A DNA stretch of 64,000 bases from Natronorubrum tibetense GA33 (lineage in GTDB: Archaea; Halobacteriota; Halobacteria; Halobacteriales; Natrialbaceae): contig NZ_KB913021.1 in NCBI RefSeq assembly GCF_000383975.1, positions 1 to 64,000 of the forward strand, in the 5' to 3' direction. The notes under the pieces were generated by a model. That model was not told the origin of the DNA and made no database searches. It worked only from the letters and a program-made list of their open reading frames with translations. Made by a program: the position numbers and the translations under genes. This document shows, one piece after another, positions 7,696-16,849 of this stretch (position 1 is the first letter of the stretch; every line of letters starts with the position of its first letter).

Positions 7696-9282
7696 CTACG
7701 CGTCCCCCTTGATGCGCTGGAGTAGCGATTGGGCGCCGTTGACGTCGATCGGACGCTCCGGAACCGGCTCGCCTTCCGCCAGGGACGCGTCGTGGTCGAG
7801 GTCGTAGTAGACAGGGTAGACGCGGTCGACCTGGGCTTGGTTCACGAGCGCCCCCAGCTTCTCGCGGCCCTCGAGAGACTCGAGCAGGTGGTAGTTTACC
7901 CAGTCGAAGAACGGCAGCCGGGTGTCGACGGTCCGATACAGCTGATAGAGATAGTCCGCCTTCGTCACCACCAGCACGACTTCCTTCTCGTCGAGCATGC
8001 TCTGATCGAGGTGCCTGATCAGCTGCACGTACGTGTCGAGGTACGACGCGAGGTCGTCCTGCGTGTCGTAGTCGCCCTCGCCGTAGGGGACCTCGGGGAC
8101 AAGGCTCCCAGCGTCGACGATGACACACAGCGTGTCCGAGTGCACGATCTGCTTGGCCATCACACGCTGAATCTCGTCGGAGTCCAGCCCCTCGGCTTTC
8201 TCCGGAAGATCCGGTAGACCACGCACGGACTCGTAGGTGTAGACGAGCCACTGCAGGGAGAGCCGGGAGTCCGGGGCGAACGCCTTCACGTACTCGACCA
8301 AGTTCTCGTCGACGTACTCACCAGCGTAGTCGAGGACGTCGACCTGGATGTACTCCTTGAACAGTTCGCCGGCTCTGGTCCGGAACTGGTGGAGGTGGTA
8401 CTCGCCCTTCTCCGTCGGGCCGGTGTACCCGTCGCCGCCGAACCCGTCTTCGTCTTCACCGCCGCGCAGCGATCCAACGAGCGCGGAGAGGGGGCCCGAG
8501 GGGCTCAGGCGCGTGTTTCGTGCACTCTCATCGGCGGCGATGTTGAGTGCTGCCGCCAGCATGGTCTTGCCGGCCCGCTGGACGCCGACGACGAACACGT
8601 CACGCTGTGCCTTGTAACCTGTGAACAGGTAGGCACCCGTCACAAGGACGGACGCGGCGATGAAGTCAGTGAACAGGCCTTCACCGACGAATCTGACCTG
8701 ATTGATTGCAGCGACCTGCATGTGGCCGTCGACCAGCGCCTCCCCCGACGTGTACACCAGATGATGGTCGACGAAGCCGATAGTAACGATCCCCGCGACT
8801 ACCCAGAACAGAGCGGTCGTCACGGCCCGGAACTCGTAAGGCGGGTTATTGCTTCGAAGTCGGCGGCCGCCCGCGAGCAGGAAGGATGCCGCGAATCCGG
8901 CTGCGATCACGGGCGCGTTCTCGACCGGGTACAGCGGATACAGAACCCCGTTGGAACGGAACACCGTCACGGAGATAGCCGAGGCCACCGCTAACAGGAC
9001 GCCCTGGATCCGCTTGATGTCGTCTAACAGCAACAGCGCGACTAGCCCTGCGTACGCACCGAGCCCGAACAGCACGAACTCGCCGTGGCTGATGCCCGCG
9101 AGTTCTTCAAACGTGACGACCGCCGTCCGAATGAGGCCGTCGGACTGCCACGCCGCACTCACCATCCTCGTGACCGTCGGCGTCACCACTGCGATGATCG
9201 CCAGGTAGAACACGAGATCAACTTTCTCCCAAAACTCTGCGAGGCCCTTGTGGTCGGCCTCTGGTTCTTGTGGGTACTGCAT
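7696..9282 (-). CDS. Multi-pass membrane protein with C-terminal small-GTPase-like domain
   Basis: 528 aa. The N-terminal half holds about five or six hydrophobic helices (roughly 22-39, 70-87, 92-107, 123-138, 155-175 and 205-221). A P-loop domain follows: G1 GVQRAGKT at 233-240, G3-like DYAG at 318-321 and G4-like TKAD at 440-443, in the order and spacing of a Ras/Arf/SRPRB-type G domain with a large insertion of Gly and Asp after G1. It should bind GTP on the cytoplasmic face of the membrane. Known membrane-anchored GTPases act in vesicle formation, protein targeting or membrane shape; which applies here is unknown. A decayed copy of the N-terminal half lies at 29150-29640. Substitutions outside the G motifs mean catalytic activity is not certain. 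Confidence 0.85.
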   Translation of the reverse strand: MQYPQEPEADHKGLAEFWEKVDLVFYLAIIAVVTPTVTRMVSAAWQSDGLIRTAVVTFEELAGISHGEFVLFGLGAYAGLVALLLLDDIKRIQGVLLAVASAISVTVFRSNGVLYPLYPVENAPVIAAGFAASFLLAGGRRLRSNNPPYEFRAVTTALFWVVAGIVTIGFVDHHLVYTSGEALVDGHMQVAAINQVRFVGEGLFTDFIAASVLVTGAYLFTGYKAQRDVFVVGVQRAGKTMLAAALNIAADESARNTRLSPSGPLSALVGSLRGGEDEDGFGGDGYTGPTEKGEYHLHQFRTRAGELFKEYIQVDVLDYAGEYVDENLVEYVKAFAPDSRLSLQWLVYTYESVRGLPDLPEKAEGLDSDEIQRVMAKQIVHSDTLCVIVDAGSLVPEVPYGEGDYDTQDDLASYLDTYVQLIRHLDQSMLDEKEVVLVVTKADYLYQLYRTVDTRLPFFDWVNYHLLESLEGREKLGALVNQAQVDRVYPVYYDLDHDASLAEGEPVPERPIDVNGAQSLLQRIKGDA

Positions 9283-9847
9283 GCACGACTGGATTCCGGA
9301 GAAACCACCCTAAAGTAGGAGCTATGACTACACGTTTCGTAATGTGAGAATGTATGTTGAGTTTAGATATGGACTTGAAACGCGCCATTGTCAATGCCTT
9401 CCGTCACATTTTGCGGGAGTTGCACTGCTACCCAATTCGATCAACAGTGAGATGATCCGTACCCTTGATTCAGTCGACAACACGACGCCGATATCGTAAC
9501 CGTGCCATAGCCCTGCACGGTGTAGACGCCGACAGACATACTCTCGTCGACACCACTAGCGGAACTTGTGTGTGATCTGGTCTATATTAGCCTTGATATT
9601 ACCCCTGTGCTTTGCTCGCGGGGATGTCGCAATGCGGACTGAGACAGCTGATCTCCACAGATTTGTTCCGATTCAGGGCTTGATTACGGAGGATACGACG
9701 GGCAACGCTATGCTCCAGAGTCAGTGCCGGCCGGTAGGGGGCTAGCGTCCCTGTCCAGCGCCATACAAACTTGGAGTGCGCATAGTTTATGTTCCGGAGC
9801 GAGTCGATTCCTTGCTAACGACCGCTGGAATTGTATTCCAATTCCTT
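9283..9847. other. 565-bp intergenic stretch next to the IS5-like element
   Basis: I see no coherent reading frame in this stretch. It is less GC-rich than the genes around it. It separates the membrane GTPase operon, whose start is at 9282 on the - strand, from the insertion element, and may hold the operon promoter. No inverted repeats of note. Confidence 0.4.
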
Positions 9848-10779
9848 GGCCGTGGTGAATCGCCATACGGCGGTTGATTTCACTGCTTGATGGCACGCTT
9901 AATGTTGTAGACGACACACATCAGGACGATTTCACGGAACTCCCGATACCAAGATCGCGCACGCACGGCGTTGCCGAGCGTGCGCTTGTTCACCGAGAAG
10001 ACAGTCTCAGATAACGCCCTCTGACTGTAGAGAGTTCCATCGATCCGCGCGTTATGCGCGTGATCGATGGGGCAAAACTCACGATGCTTGATCAACGGTC
10101 TCACGTCTTCTTCCCTCATTTATCGCGTAATTGCTGCCAATCATAGCCTTTGTCGGCAGCGAGGCTGTGCAACTCGCCCACGTTTCGGCGGGCGAGTTGC
10201 CAGCCGATCTGCGTGTCGTGACGTTTCTCAGTTGTACAGTGAACGTCGAGGATAGCTTGTGACTCGGTATTGACAAGTGCGGTGGTTTTGAGCGTCTGAA
10301 CACGATAATTCGTCCGACGGCAGTAGTGTTTGCTCGCGTTTTCGCGGTCGAAAAACGTCGCGTCCATCGCAGCGTGACCAGATGGCTCGTGCAGCTGCGC
10401 CTGTCGGCGCAGCAGCACTCGCCAGACCGCCATCTTGATCCTGTCAAACGCCTTCACTAGCGTCGAGTGGTCTGGGAGATCGGCCTTGAAGGCCGATCTC
10501 CGCCAGTATTTGTGGCATCTCGCTCAAGAGATCAAGCGCTTCGCGGTAGGACTTCTCCAAGTAAATCCGCAGACAATGCAGCGAAACGACCGCATAGTCG
10601 GCGAATCCGCCGCCCCGAAGGGTGGCGGATTCGCCTCGGCCACCAACAGCACTTTTAGCCAACGTCACCACTTTCCCAGTGAAGCGGGAAATCTTGGACA
10701 TAGAGAATCCGCCGTTTCCCGCTTCAACTCCCTAGTTCTGACGGATCAGGTCGGCGCTGTCTAGCGATTCACCAGAGCC
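9848..10779 (-). mobile_element. Degenerate IS5-like insertion sequence with inverted ends
   Basis: The ends are imperfect inverted repeats. The left begins GGCCGTGGTGAATCGCCATA at 9848. The right, read inward from 10779, begins GGCTCTGGTGAATCGCTAGA. The element is about 932 bp and carries one transposase on the - strand, broken by two frameshifts. I could not see a clear direct target repeat at the flanks. A TnpB gene remnant begins about 45 bp beyond the right end, so this is a small graveyard of mobile DNA. Confidence 0.75.
9880..10701 (-). pseudogene. IS5-like (ISH-type) transposase, two frameshifts
   Basis: Three consecutive frames together spell one DDE transposase. The N-terminal piece (10701 to about 10490) ends at ILAEIGL. 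The middle piece, from KADLPDHSTLVKAF, carries AMDATFF (first Asp) and AADKGYD (second Asp). The C-terminal piece (10119-9880) carries the terminal SETVFSVNKR region. The first shift is one extra base inside the hairpin stem at about 10475-10501; the second is one missing base at about 10118. The gene is therefore inactive unless frameshifting occurs. The family call rests on the MDATFFDRENAS and ADKGYD motifs common in haloarchaeal IS5-type elements. Confidence 0.85.
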
Positions 10780-10823
10780 TATTTATCTCAACGTGGTTTG
10801 TGCAGTCGGCAGAATTCTCATAG

Positions 10824-10925
10824 ATGGAGACTGTGCTCCCTACGGGAACCCGTTCGGTTCCTGCAAAGCGCGTCGTGGAAACAGGAAGCCCCACCCTCAA
10901 GGAGCGAGCACAAGCGAGCGAGTAG
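10824..10925 (+). pseudogene. C-terminal remnant of an IS200/IS605-type TnpB gene
   Basis: The frame encodes a TnpB tail: LPTGTRSVPAKRVVETGSP followed by TLKERAQASE and a stop. The pattern PAKRVVETGSPTL just before the stop is typical of haloarchaeal TnpB (IS1341-type). Just around the stop are complementary arms (CCCCACCCT and AGGGTGGG), as expected for the element's right end and guide-RNA region. The rest of the gene is missing. The remnant lies about 45 bp outside the IS5-like element. Confidence 0.75.
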
Positions 10926-11075
10926 GGTGGGATGGTTCACTAGGGTTCGCAGCAGCCAGGGGAAGTGGCGATACGAACCTGCGTGAACACCATCGATCGT
11001 CCGATTCAATTGTGTAGAATTTGTTTGAAATACGTTAAGATGTGAGATTCTGCACCGAGGACACCGGACGCAGGA

Positions 11076-13613
11076 TTAAGATCTGCTGGCCGCTGCTGTG
11101 CGGAATTCTGTGAGACGGTCCACGACATCGAGTCGTAGCCTCGCACGAGACGGCGAGCGGGCGTGGTCCAGGAGGAAAGAACGCCAGGCCGCTGCTGGCT
11201 CGACCGTGGTCGGTGCAAGTATGGCGAGCGCGTGAAAGACTGTTTCGAGCGTTTCGTCCTGCCATTCGTCGATGATCCGACTGCTAGCCGCGGTATACCA
11301 GACCTGCGAGACACGCATCGAACCGATTTGCTGCAGCCTATCGACTACAGCTGGTTGTTTGTCTCGAACTTCGAGTATGTCCTGAGTGGTGACAAGGCGC
11401 TCCATAACGAGCGTGTTTAGTGCAGTTGCTGCTGCCGGCGCGGCACCCGTCGAGCGACCCCGAACGGACCTACCGACCCCAATTCGGACATCTGGTGGGC
11501 GCTCTACGAGCAGGATACCGAGGAGCTCCCAGAAGCAGGGGAGTGCAGCATCGGACGGGAACTTCCCGTTCCTTGTAAGTGCGTCGATGGCATGGACTGC
11601 AGCCGTGCGTTCGTCCAGCTGAGTGGAACGGCAACCGAACTCGATAGCCGGAACGAATTCACGCACCCAGTCCTGAGGGAATCGGTTTGCGGTTGCACAG
11701 GCAGCGAGCAGATCGAACGCCGCCCTCCTGAGTTCTGGTCGCGTACTCCTGACGCTCCCGGCAAGGGGCGTTATGAGCCGTTCTGTGTCGACCGAGAACC
11801 ATGCGCCGTCTCGGAGGAGCGGCGAGAGAGCGTCGAACGCTCTGGTCCGAGACTCCCCCTGGGTTTCAACCGCGGCTTTCTCGAGTGCGTTCACGACCGC
11901 CTGAATCTGCGCCATTTGATTTGATGCCTCGTCGACGAGAGCGGTGAGACACTCGGCGACGGCCTTCGGGGAGTACGTGTCCTCACCGTCGACAACCCGT
12001 TCAAGCGAAGCGAGCAAATGCCGGAGTAACAGGTCAGTATCCATCGTTGATTCGGCGAGCCCCTCGACCGCCTGCTGCAGATAGTGTCTCGCGAAACCGT
12101 TGAGGCCGTCCTCGCCCTTGATGATTTGCTCGACCAGCCCGACAACCGACTCTCTACACCTGGACACCGTGGCAGGTGATGTTGATTGCACGAGCGTCGC
12201 TAACGCTTCGGCGGTGACGTCGGTGTAGTGCGTCGACTCCGCCACCTCATTCAGCAGGGCAAATAGCTCTCGAAGTTGTGATGGGGGCATGTCGACAGCT
12301 GAAAGGAGGCCGTCGACAGCGACTGCGACCTTGATCGGTGCTCGGGTCTCGTGAGCAGTAACCGATTCAGAGAGGAGGTCGATAACGACCGGTACGTGCC
12401 GTGCGGTCAGACACTCACTCTTCACGACGTCGACAAGCAACTTCGCGACGTAGAACGCATCAGTATCGGGGTCGTTAGTCTCGAACGCATCGAGTTCGTC
12501 GAGAATCGTCGAGAGGTGTGCTGCAGTTAGTTGGTCATGCTCTAGAACTGCCTGATAGCATTCGAACACGCCACGTCGCGACATCTCCGTTGCGCTCGCA
12601 AGACCGAATTCAGGGGCCTCGAGAATTGTCTCGGAGACAGTGGAGGGCACGATACCTGCCTCGAGTAAGCCTTTCAATCCGTTGGCGACGACCCACTGCC
12701 AGCCTTCGTCCTTGTCGGAATTGCTATCGAGTAACGAGGAGACAACACCTTGGACGCGTTCTGTGGTGACGATACCCAGTGAATCCAGATCAGTCAGTAC
12801 CTCTGCGGCACCCTCTCGGATACGTGGGTCCGGACTCGACGAGAGGCGGTCGACAAGCAATGGAATGATCTCGTCTAGCGTGTCCAGCTCCGGTGCTTCC
12901 TCTGGGGAAGCCAGAACGTCAGTACAATAAATCAAGATCGCCCACGCGTAGAGTTGCGGATACTTGGAGTCAGCAGCCTCTGATACGACCGTCGATGCGG
13001 TATCTGTGGCTGGAAACGTCTCGGGTGTCTGTCGTGCGACGACAGCCAACAGTCGAATGATAGCCGACCCCGTAGGCGTGTTCTCCTCGGGGTCGATTTG
13101 ACTCCAGAGGTCGACCGCACGGGTAATCGTCTCACGTCGGATAGTCTTGGGCGTTCTGTTCGGAGCCTCCACAGACAGGGCGGAGAGACTGCGAATTCCA
13201 ATCTCGTCTACGTGTTGATGTGATATGGAGCCTTCCACGTTGACGCTGACTTCGAACGCCCGGACAAGTCTTCTCAGCGATGTTGAATCTGCGTCCTCTC
13301 GAATGAATCTACTCGTATCGAGCGCCGACAGTGCCTGGGTCGCTTCCAGTTGCAATTCGCGTACGACCGAATCCATTCCGAAAATGTCCGTCCCTGTGCT
13401 GGGGGAGAACGTTGCCGTTTCGATGAGAACGGACGTGAGTGACGGCACGAGGCTGGCAGCAGCTGTCGGGTCCTTCTCGTTGAGCTGGCGCGCCTCCGAA
13501 ACGGCATTCTTCGTTCTGAGTGCGGAGGAAGGCGTAGCACCTACTCCTGATGACACCGCTATTCGTTCGCGAATCTCCTCGATTCGGTCGTATTCTGACG
13601 TGGGTTCGGTCAT
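11076..13613 (-). CDS. Large HEAT/ARM-repeat protein
   Basis: 845 aa from the ATG at 13613 (MTEPTSEYDRI); an ATG 15 codons upstream is possible, but the MTEP start matches the paralogue at 42045-45041 (MTEPNDVG). The protein is almost entirely alpha-helical repeat with regularly spaced Leu, Ala and Asp and no catalytic motif, signal peptide or membrane segment. It is more diverged than the other HEAT genes here and lacks the clear RALGE core, so it belongs to an ARM/HEAT-like group by overall pattern rather than by a strong motif. It probably acts as a cytoplasmic scaffold. It lies downstream of the Cys-rich-tail protein gene in the same direction with a 262-bp gap. Confidence 0.75.
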   Translation of the reverse strand: MTEPTSEYDRIEEIRERIAVSSGVGATPSSALRTKNAVSEARQLNEKDPTAAASLVPSLTSVLIETATFSPSTGTDIFGMDSVVRELQLEATQALSALDTSRFIREDADSTSLRRLVRAFEVSVNVEGSISHQHVDEIGIRSLSALSVEAPNRTPKTIRRETITRAVDLWSQIDPEENTPTGSAIIRLLAVVARQTPETFPATDTASTVVSEAADSKYPQLYAWAILIYCTDVLASPEEAPELDTLDEIIPLLVDRLSSSPDPRIREGAAEVLTDLDSLGIVTTERVQGVVSSLLDSNSDKDEGWQWVVANGLKGLLEAGIVPSTVSETILEAPEFGLASATEMSRRGVFECYQAVLEHDQLTAAHLSTILDELDAFETNDPDTDAFYVAKLLVDVVKSECLTARHVPVVIDLLSESVTAHETRAPIKVAVAVDGLLSAVDMPPSQLRELFALLNEVAESTHYTDVTAEALATLVQSTSPATVSRCRESVVGLVEQIIKGEDGLNGFARHYLQQAVEGLAESTMDTDLLLRHLLASLERVVDGEDTYSPKAVAECLTALVDEASNQMAQIQAVVNALEKAAVETQGESRTRAFDALSPLLRDGAWFSVDTERLITPLAGSVRSTRPELRRAAFDLLAACATANRFPQDWVREFVPAIEFGCRSTQLDERTAAVHAIDALTRNGKFPSDAALPCFWELLGILLVERPPDVRIGVGRSVRGRSTGAAPAAATALNTLVMERLVTTQDILEVRDKQPAVVDRLQQIGSMRVSQVWYTAASSRIIDEWQDETLETVFHALAILAPTTVEPAAAWRSFLLDHARSPSRARLRLDVVDRLTEFRTAAASRS

Positions 13614-13875
13614 TTCGGAGTCTTCAACACTGGGTTCAAATGTACGAAACCCGTGCACAAGTATCTGAGGCGGCCCCTACGGAGATTGTATCGAGTAGCG
13701 GTGCACCGTACCGGTGACTTACCGTCGTTGGTGTCCAGAGCGTCAAGCACGCGTTACGACGAGTGTACCCCACTTGGTGGGTCGTCATAAACTCGATGAC
13801 AGTGACGGGGATTGTCGTTGCGCTTGAACCATTCGACGCGCCCTTCGAATTGTTGCCGTCACCTGCGAAACCACA

Positions 13876-15207
13876 TCAACGCTGGACCGATTTCAGGGCC
13901 TCGACGACCGTGAGTGCTCGACTCTGGACTATGTCGATCTCGTCTCGGAACGCACACGTATCGTCGCCGCAGCTGTTGGTCGAGAGTGCACATAGCGGGC
14001 ATTCCAGTGGCTGGTCCGGGCGGGGATTGTCAGAGGCACGGTCGAGGATGCTTGCAGTCAAGCGGTCGGTGACGAACGCGCGCTCCCAGACGGCGCCGTA
14101 GGACTCGCCGTCGTGGACCGAGTGGCTGGCGACGTATGGGTTGACGAGCCAGTTCGGGTCACCGCCGCGGCGCCGGTAGAGGACGGCGCCGAACCCACCG
14201 GCCTCATACGCTTGCGCGAACAGCCACGCTTGCCCGGTTGGGTACCCAACGTTTGACTGGTGCTCGCGAGCAGTTCGGTCGGATGGACACGCGCGATGCG
14301 GTTCGGCGAGCAACGGGAGGTCTGCGACGGCGGGCTGGGTCGCCCAGCTGTCAGCGGTCGTCTCCGGGGCGAGGTCACCATCTTCAGTGTCGCCGATGGC
14401 ACGACGTACCTCGGTGTGGAAGTCAGCGAGCGCTCGGTCCGCGCCCGCGACGGCATCCATGTCAGCGACAGCGTCGAGAACGCACCGGGCCCTGTCTTCG
14501 AAATCGCGCGTCGCAAGGATGCGGGGAGCGCTGGGCAGGCCATCCCTCGGATCAGTGGCGCCACGGACATCGACCGGGGGCTGCGCGAAGCCGTTGGTCG
14601 CGAGCGGCGGGTCGAGTGCGACGTCGATAGCGATCTCGAACGCGCCGAGGCCGTGGCGGTCGAGCAGGTCGCGGTAGTCCGCAGCTAGTGTCGCGAGCGA
14701 CCCACCGTGGCCTGCGCCGCGGCCGAGTGTGGCGATAGCGTCGCGAACGGCAGCTTCGTCGACGAAGGTGTTGTTGTCGATGTAGTTGTTCGCGTACCAG
14801 TTGACATATACCTCGTCTTCTGCAAGCCAGGTAAGGAACGCGTGTAGGCCGGCGCGTGTGACCGTGCCGAACTCCGCTTGGAGGTCCGTAAGTGCGCGGT
14901 CGTACCCGAGGAGTTGACGGGCGCCCTCCGCGAGCGGTTCGTCGTCGCCGACGACCTCGCGGGTCATGCGACAGAGTGCACGTTTGTGGATGCGGAACGC
15001 CGCCCCGGCCGCGGTGCACGACCGATATCCAGCGAACACGACGGGGAACTGGAAGACACCGACTGCCGACCCGAGTTCGTCCTGGACGCGCGGTGGGACG
15101 CTAAGCGTGTTCAATCCCGGGCTCACCTCGACGCGGGCGTCGGTGTCGGTACTCGCTCGTGGGAGCAGAATGCCATGCCGATCGTGGAACGGAAACTCGA
15201 AACTCAT
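13876..15207 (-). CDS. Unknown protein with Cys-rich C-terminal domain shared with 18347-20272
   Basis: 443 aa, family not recognised. The C-terminal part shares a clear pattern with the 641-aa protein at 18347-20272: GFGAVLYRR, then SYGAVWERAFV, then ECPLCALSTNSCGDDTCA (paralogue: SFGAVVFQR, SYQALWEHYFV, ECPLCAVIAEPCGGDACV). Four cysteines in C-P-L-C ... C-x3-C spacing suggest a zinc or metal site. The N-terminal half is not similar to the paralogue by eye and begins with a beta-rich region. The start overlaps the end of a small upstream frame (ATGA at 15204-15207), so translation is coupled. Confidence 0.8.
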   Translation of the reverse strand: MSFEFPFHDRHGILLPRASTDTDARVEVSPGLNTLSVPPRVQDELGSAVGVFQFPVVFAGYRSCTAAGAAFRIHKRALCRMTREVVGDDEPLAEGARQLLGYDRALTDLQAEFGTVTRAGLHAFLTWLAEDEVYVNWYANNYIDNNTFVDEAAVRDAIATLGRGAGHGGSLATLAADYRDLLDRHGLGAFEIAIDVALDPPLATNGFAQPPVDVRGATDPRDGLPSAPRILATRDFEDRARCVLDAVADMDAVAGADRALADFHTEVRRAIGDTEDGDLAPETTADSWATQPAVADLPLLAEPHRACPSDRTAREHQSNVGYPTGQAWLFAQAYEAGGFGAVLYRRRGGDPNWLVNPYVASHSVHDGESYGAVWERAFVTDRLTASILDRASDNPRPDQPLECPLCALSTNSCGDDTCAFRDEIDIVQSRALTVVEALKSVQR

Positions 15208-15338
15208 CGCGACTCCGGCCGCCGAGACGACGGCTCTGTCGATACCTTGTCGTGCGGCCTCTGGGGGGCGTCGTTGGTGACGTGACCGAACGGTGCATTC
15301 AAGAACCCGATCAGTCGTGGCAGGTCGATCCCTGTCAC
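15204..15338 (-). CDS. Small coupled ORF between two genes
   Basis: 44 aa from a GTG, starting TGIDLPRLIGFLNAPFG. Its start overlaps the stop of the upstream frame as GTGA, and its end overlaps the next start as ATGA, so it sits exactly in a coupled three-gene row. No domain is recognised. It may be a short real protein or the leftover of a longer one. Confidence 0.4.
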   Translation of the reverse strand: MTGIDLPRLIGFLNAPFGHVTNDAPQRPHDKVSTEPSSRRPESR

Positions 15339-15572
15339 GGTTCGGCCCCGGTCGGTGCGATGGTGTACGTCGCGGTCACGGTGACGCCCACTTCGATGAC
15401 ACCGACCTCGTGGTCGCGTGCCCCGTCTAAGAGCCCGTCGGTGGTCCGAGGCTCGAGCGTGTGCGTCGGCTGGCCGCTCGGCGTTGGCCTGTAGCTCGAA
15501 CGTGAGCCGGTAGGCCTCCGCGTCGACATGCGCCCGAGCGCAATCCGTCACTTCGATTGTCGGATTCGACAT
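15335..15572 (-). pseudogene. Frameshifted small gene, weakly SIMPL-like
   Basis: The first part (from ATG at 15572) reads IEVTDCARAHVDAEAYRLTF, a beta-strand pattern weakly like SIMPL (DUF541) domains, then continues ASDHRRAL. The matching second part lies in the next frame: LLDGARDHEVGVIEVGVTVT, up to a stop at 15335. Joining the two with a one-base shift near 15430 gives a coherent protein of about 78 aa. Either the gene is broken or the shift is programmed. The SIMPL resemblance is weak and should be treated as a guess. Confidence 0.5.
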
Positions 15573-15848
15573 ATACCTGCGAGAGGGACAGCCAGGACGG
15601 AAAGCTCAGGAGCTAGTCTACAGAACGTGGGGACACAACAGGCCAGTCTGTGCAGCGGTTCACCCGTCTCCTCCTACCCACGAGGTCCCTGCGCGACGCC
15701 CGGCAGGGACCACTACATCTCGTTCGAGCCGGCACCGCGACACGCGTTGCAGCGGTGCTTGCGATTGCTGTGGGTCTTGCTGTACCAGAGATACTGTTAG
15801 CTGGACCGCTAGCCTTCGCTGCGCGCGGTCGTCGTCACCACGAGCGCT

Positions 15849-16742
15849 TCACCCCGGGTTCGCATCAGCGAACGAGAACACGCCAGTGTCGGGATCGATG
15901 TCGACGATGCCAAGCCCGCGGAACCCGAGGTTCAGCATATGCGGCACGCCCCCGGCGCCGTCGCCGGTGTCGTACCCGAAGGCATGGGAGTGCCCACTGA
16001 TGGTCGCGTAGACATCGTGGGTTCTTGCGATGAGGGCAAGTGCGACGGAGCCGGTGTGGAGCCCCTCGCGGTCCGTTTCGCGCGTTCCCGTCGAGTGATG
16101 GCGGTCGAACGTCGTGTTGAACGGGGAGAGGTGCGAGATGAGGACGACGTTCGAACAGTCGCCGAGGAGGCCGGCGAGATGCTCGTACGTATTCTGGACA
16201 GCATCGACGCTCCGGTGAAATGTCTCGCGGTGCTCGGCCGCGATGCCGAGTTCGGCGGCGGCATCGCGAGCGCTCGCTCCGCTGGAGACGACGTCGAAAA
16301 GCGCGTTTTCAATAGCGTCGGCGGTCCGATCGGCCACGTACCGGCGTTCGCCCCGCGGCGCGGTCCGCGGATCCAAGGCTGGGAACGCTGTCTGGTCGAG
16401 CGCGGGTTCGAGCGACCGGCGTTCGCAGCCCCAGCCGACTACCGTGCCCCACTCGCACTCATGGACCGCATCGTGGCCGCTGGTCGCGTTCTCGAGGCCG
16501 TCGGCGACGCGCTCGGGCATCGGCGCGTGGTCGTGATTCCCCGGGACGTACATGACTGGGATATCCGGAATGAACCGCTCTACGAACCGCCGGGCGAGTG
16601 CTACGTCGTCCTCGCCGTCGCGATGCGTGAGGTCGCCTGCCACAAACACTGCATCGAGATCGTCCGGCACAGTCATCGCCTCGACGTCGTAGTCGATCGC
16701 AGCGGGCTTGAGGTGGAGATCGTTACAGACCAATACGCGCAT
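15849..16742 (-). CDS. Calcineurin-like metallophosphoesterase
   Basis: 297 aa from the ATG at 16742 (MRVLVCND); an upstream ATG seven codons earlier is less likely. The five metal-binding motifs of the family are in order: NDLH near residue 8, AGDLTH near 40, GNHDH near 75, SHLSP near 205 and GHSH near 250. It should hydrolyse a phosphomonoester or phosphodiester with a two-metal centre (Mn or Fe); the substrate is unknown. The gene is divergent from the coiled-coil gene at 16850, and the two starts are only 107 bp apart, so they probably share a regulatory region. Confidence 0.9.
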   Translation of the reverse strand: MRVLVCNDLHLKPAAIDYDVEAMTVPDDLDAVFVAGDLTHRDGEDDVALARRFVERFIPDIPVMYVPGNHDHAPMPERVADGLENATSGHDAVHECEWGTVVGWGCERRSLEPALDQTAFPALDPRTAPRGERRYVADRTADAIENALFDVVSSGASARDAAAELGIAAEHRETFHRSVDAVQNTYEHLAGLLGDCSNVVLISHLSPFNTTFDRHHSTGTRETDREGLHTGSVALALIARTHDVYATISGHSHAFGYDTGDGAGGVPHMLNLGFRGLGIVDIDPDTGVFSFADANPG

Positions 16743-16849
16743 GACTGACACCTGAGGGCGCACCCGCCTATAGCTGCGGGCGGTGTGTTACAAGTTCGGT
16801 ACCTCTCGGTCGCCGCTTATGATCGCTCGACGGGCTGAAACAGTTAGTG

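Noticed and set aside
15939-16748. 269-codon frame on the + strand
   Set aside because: Antisense to a metallophosphoesterase with all motifs present.
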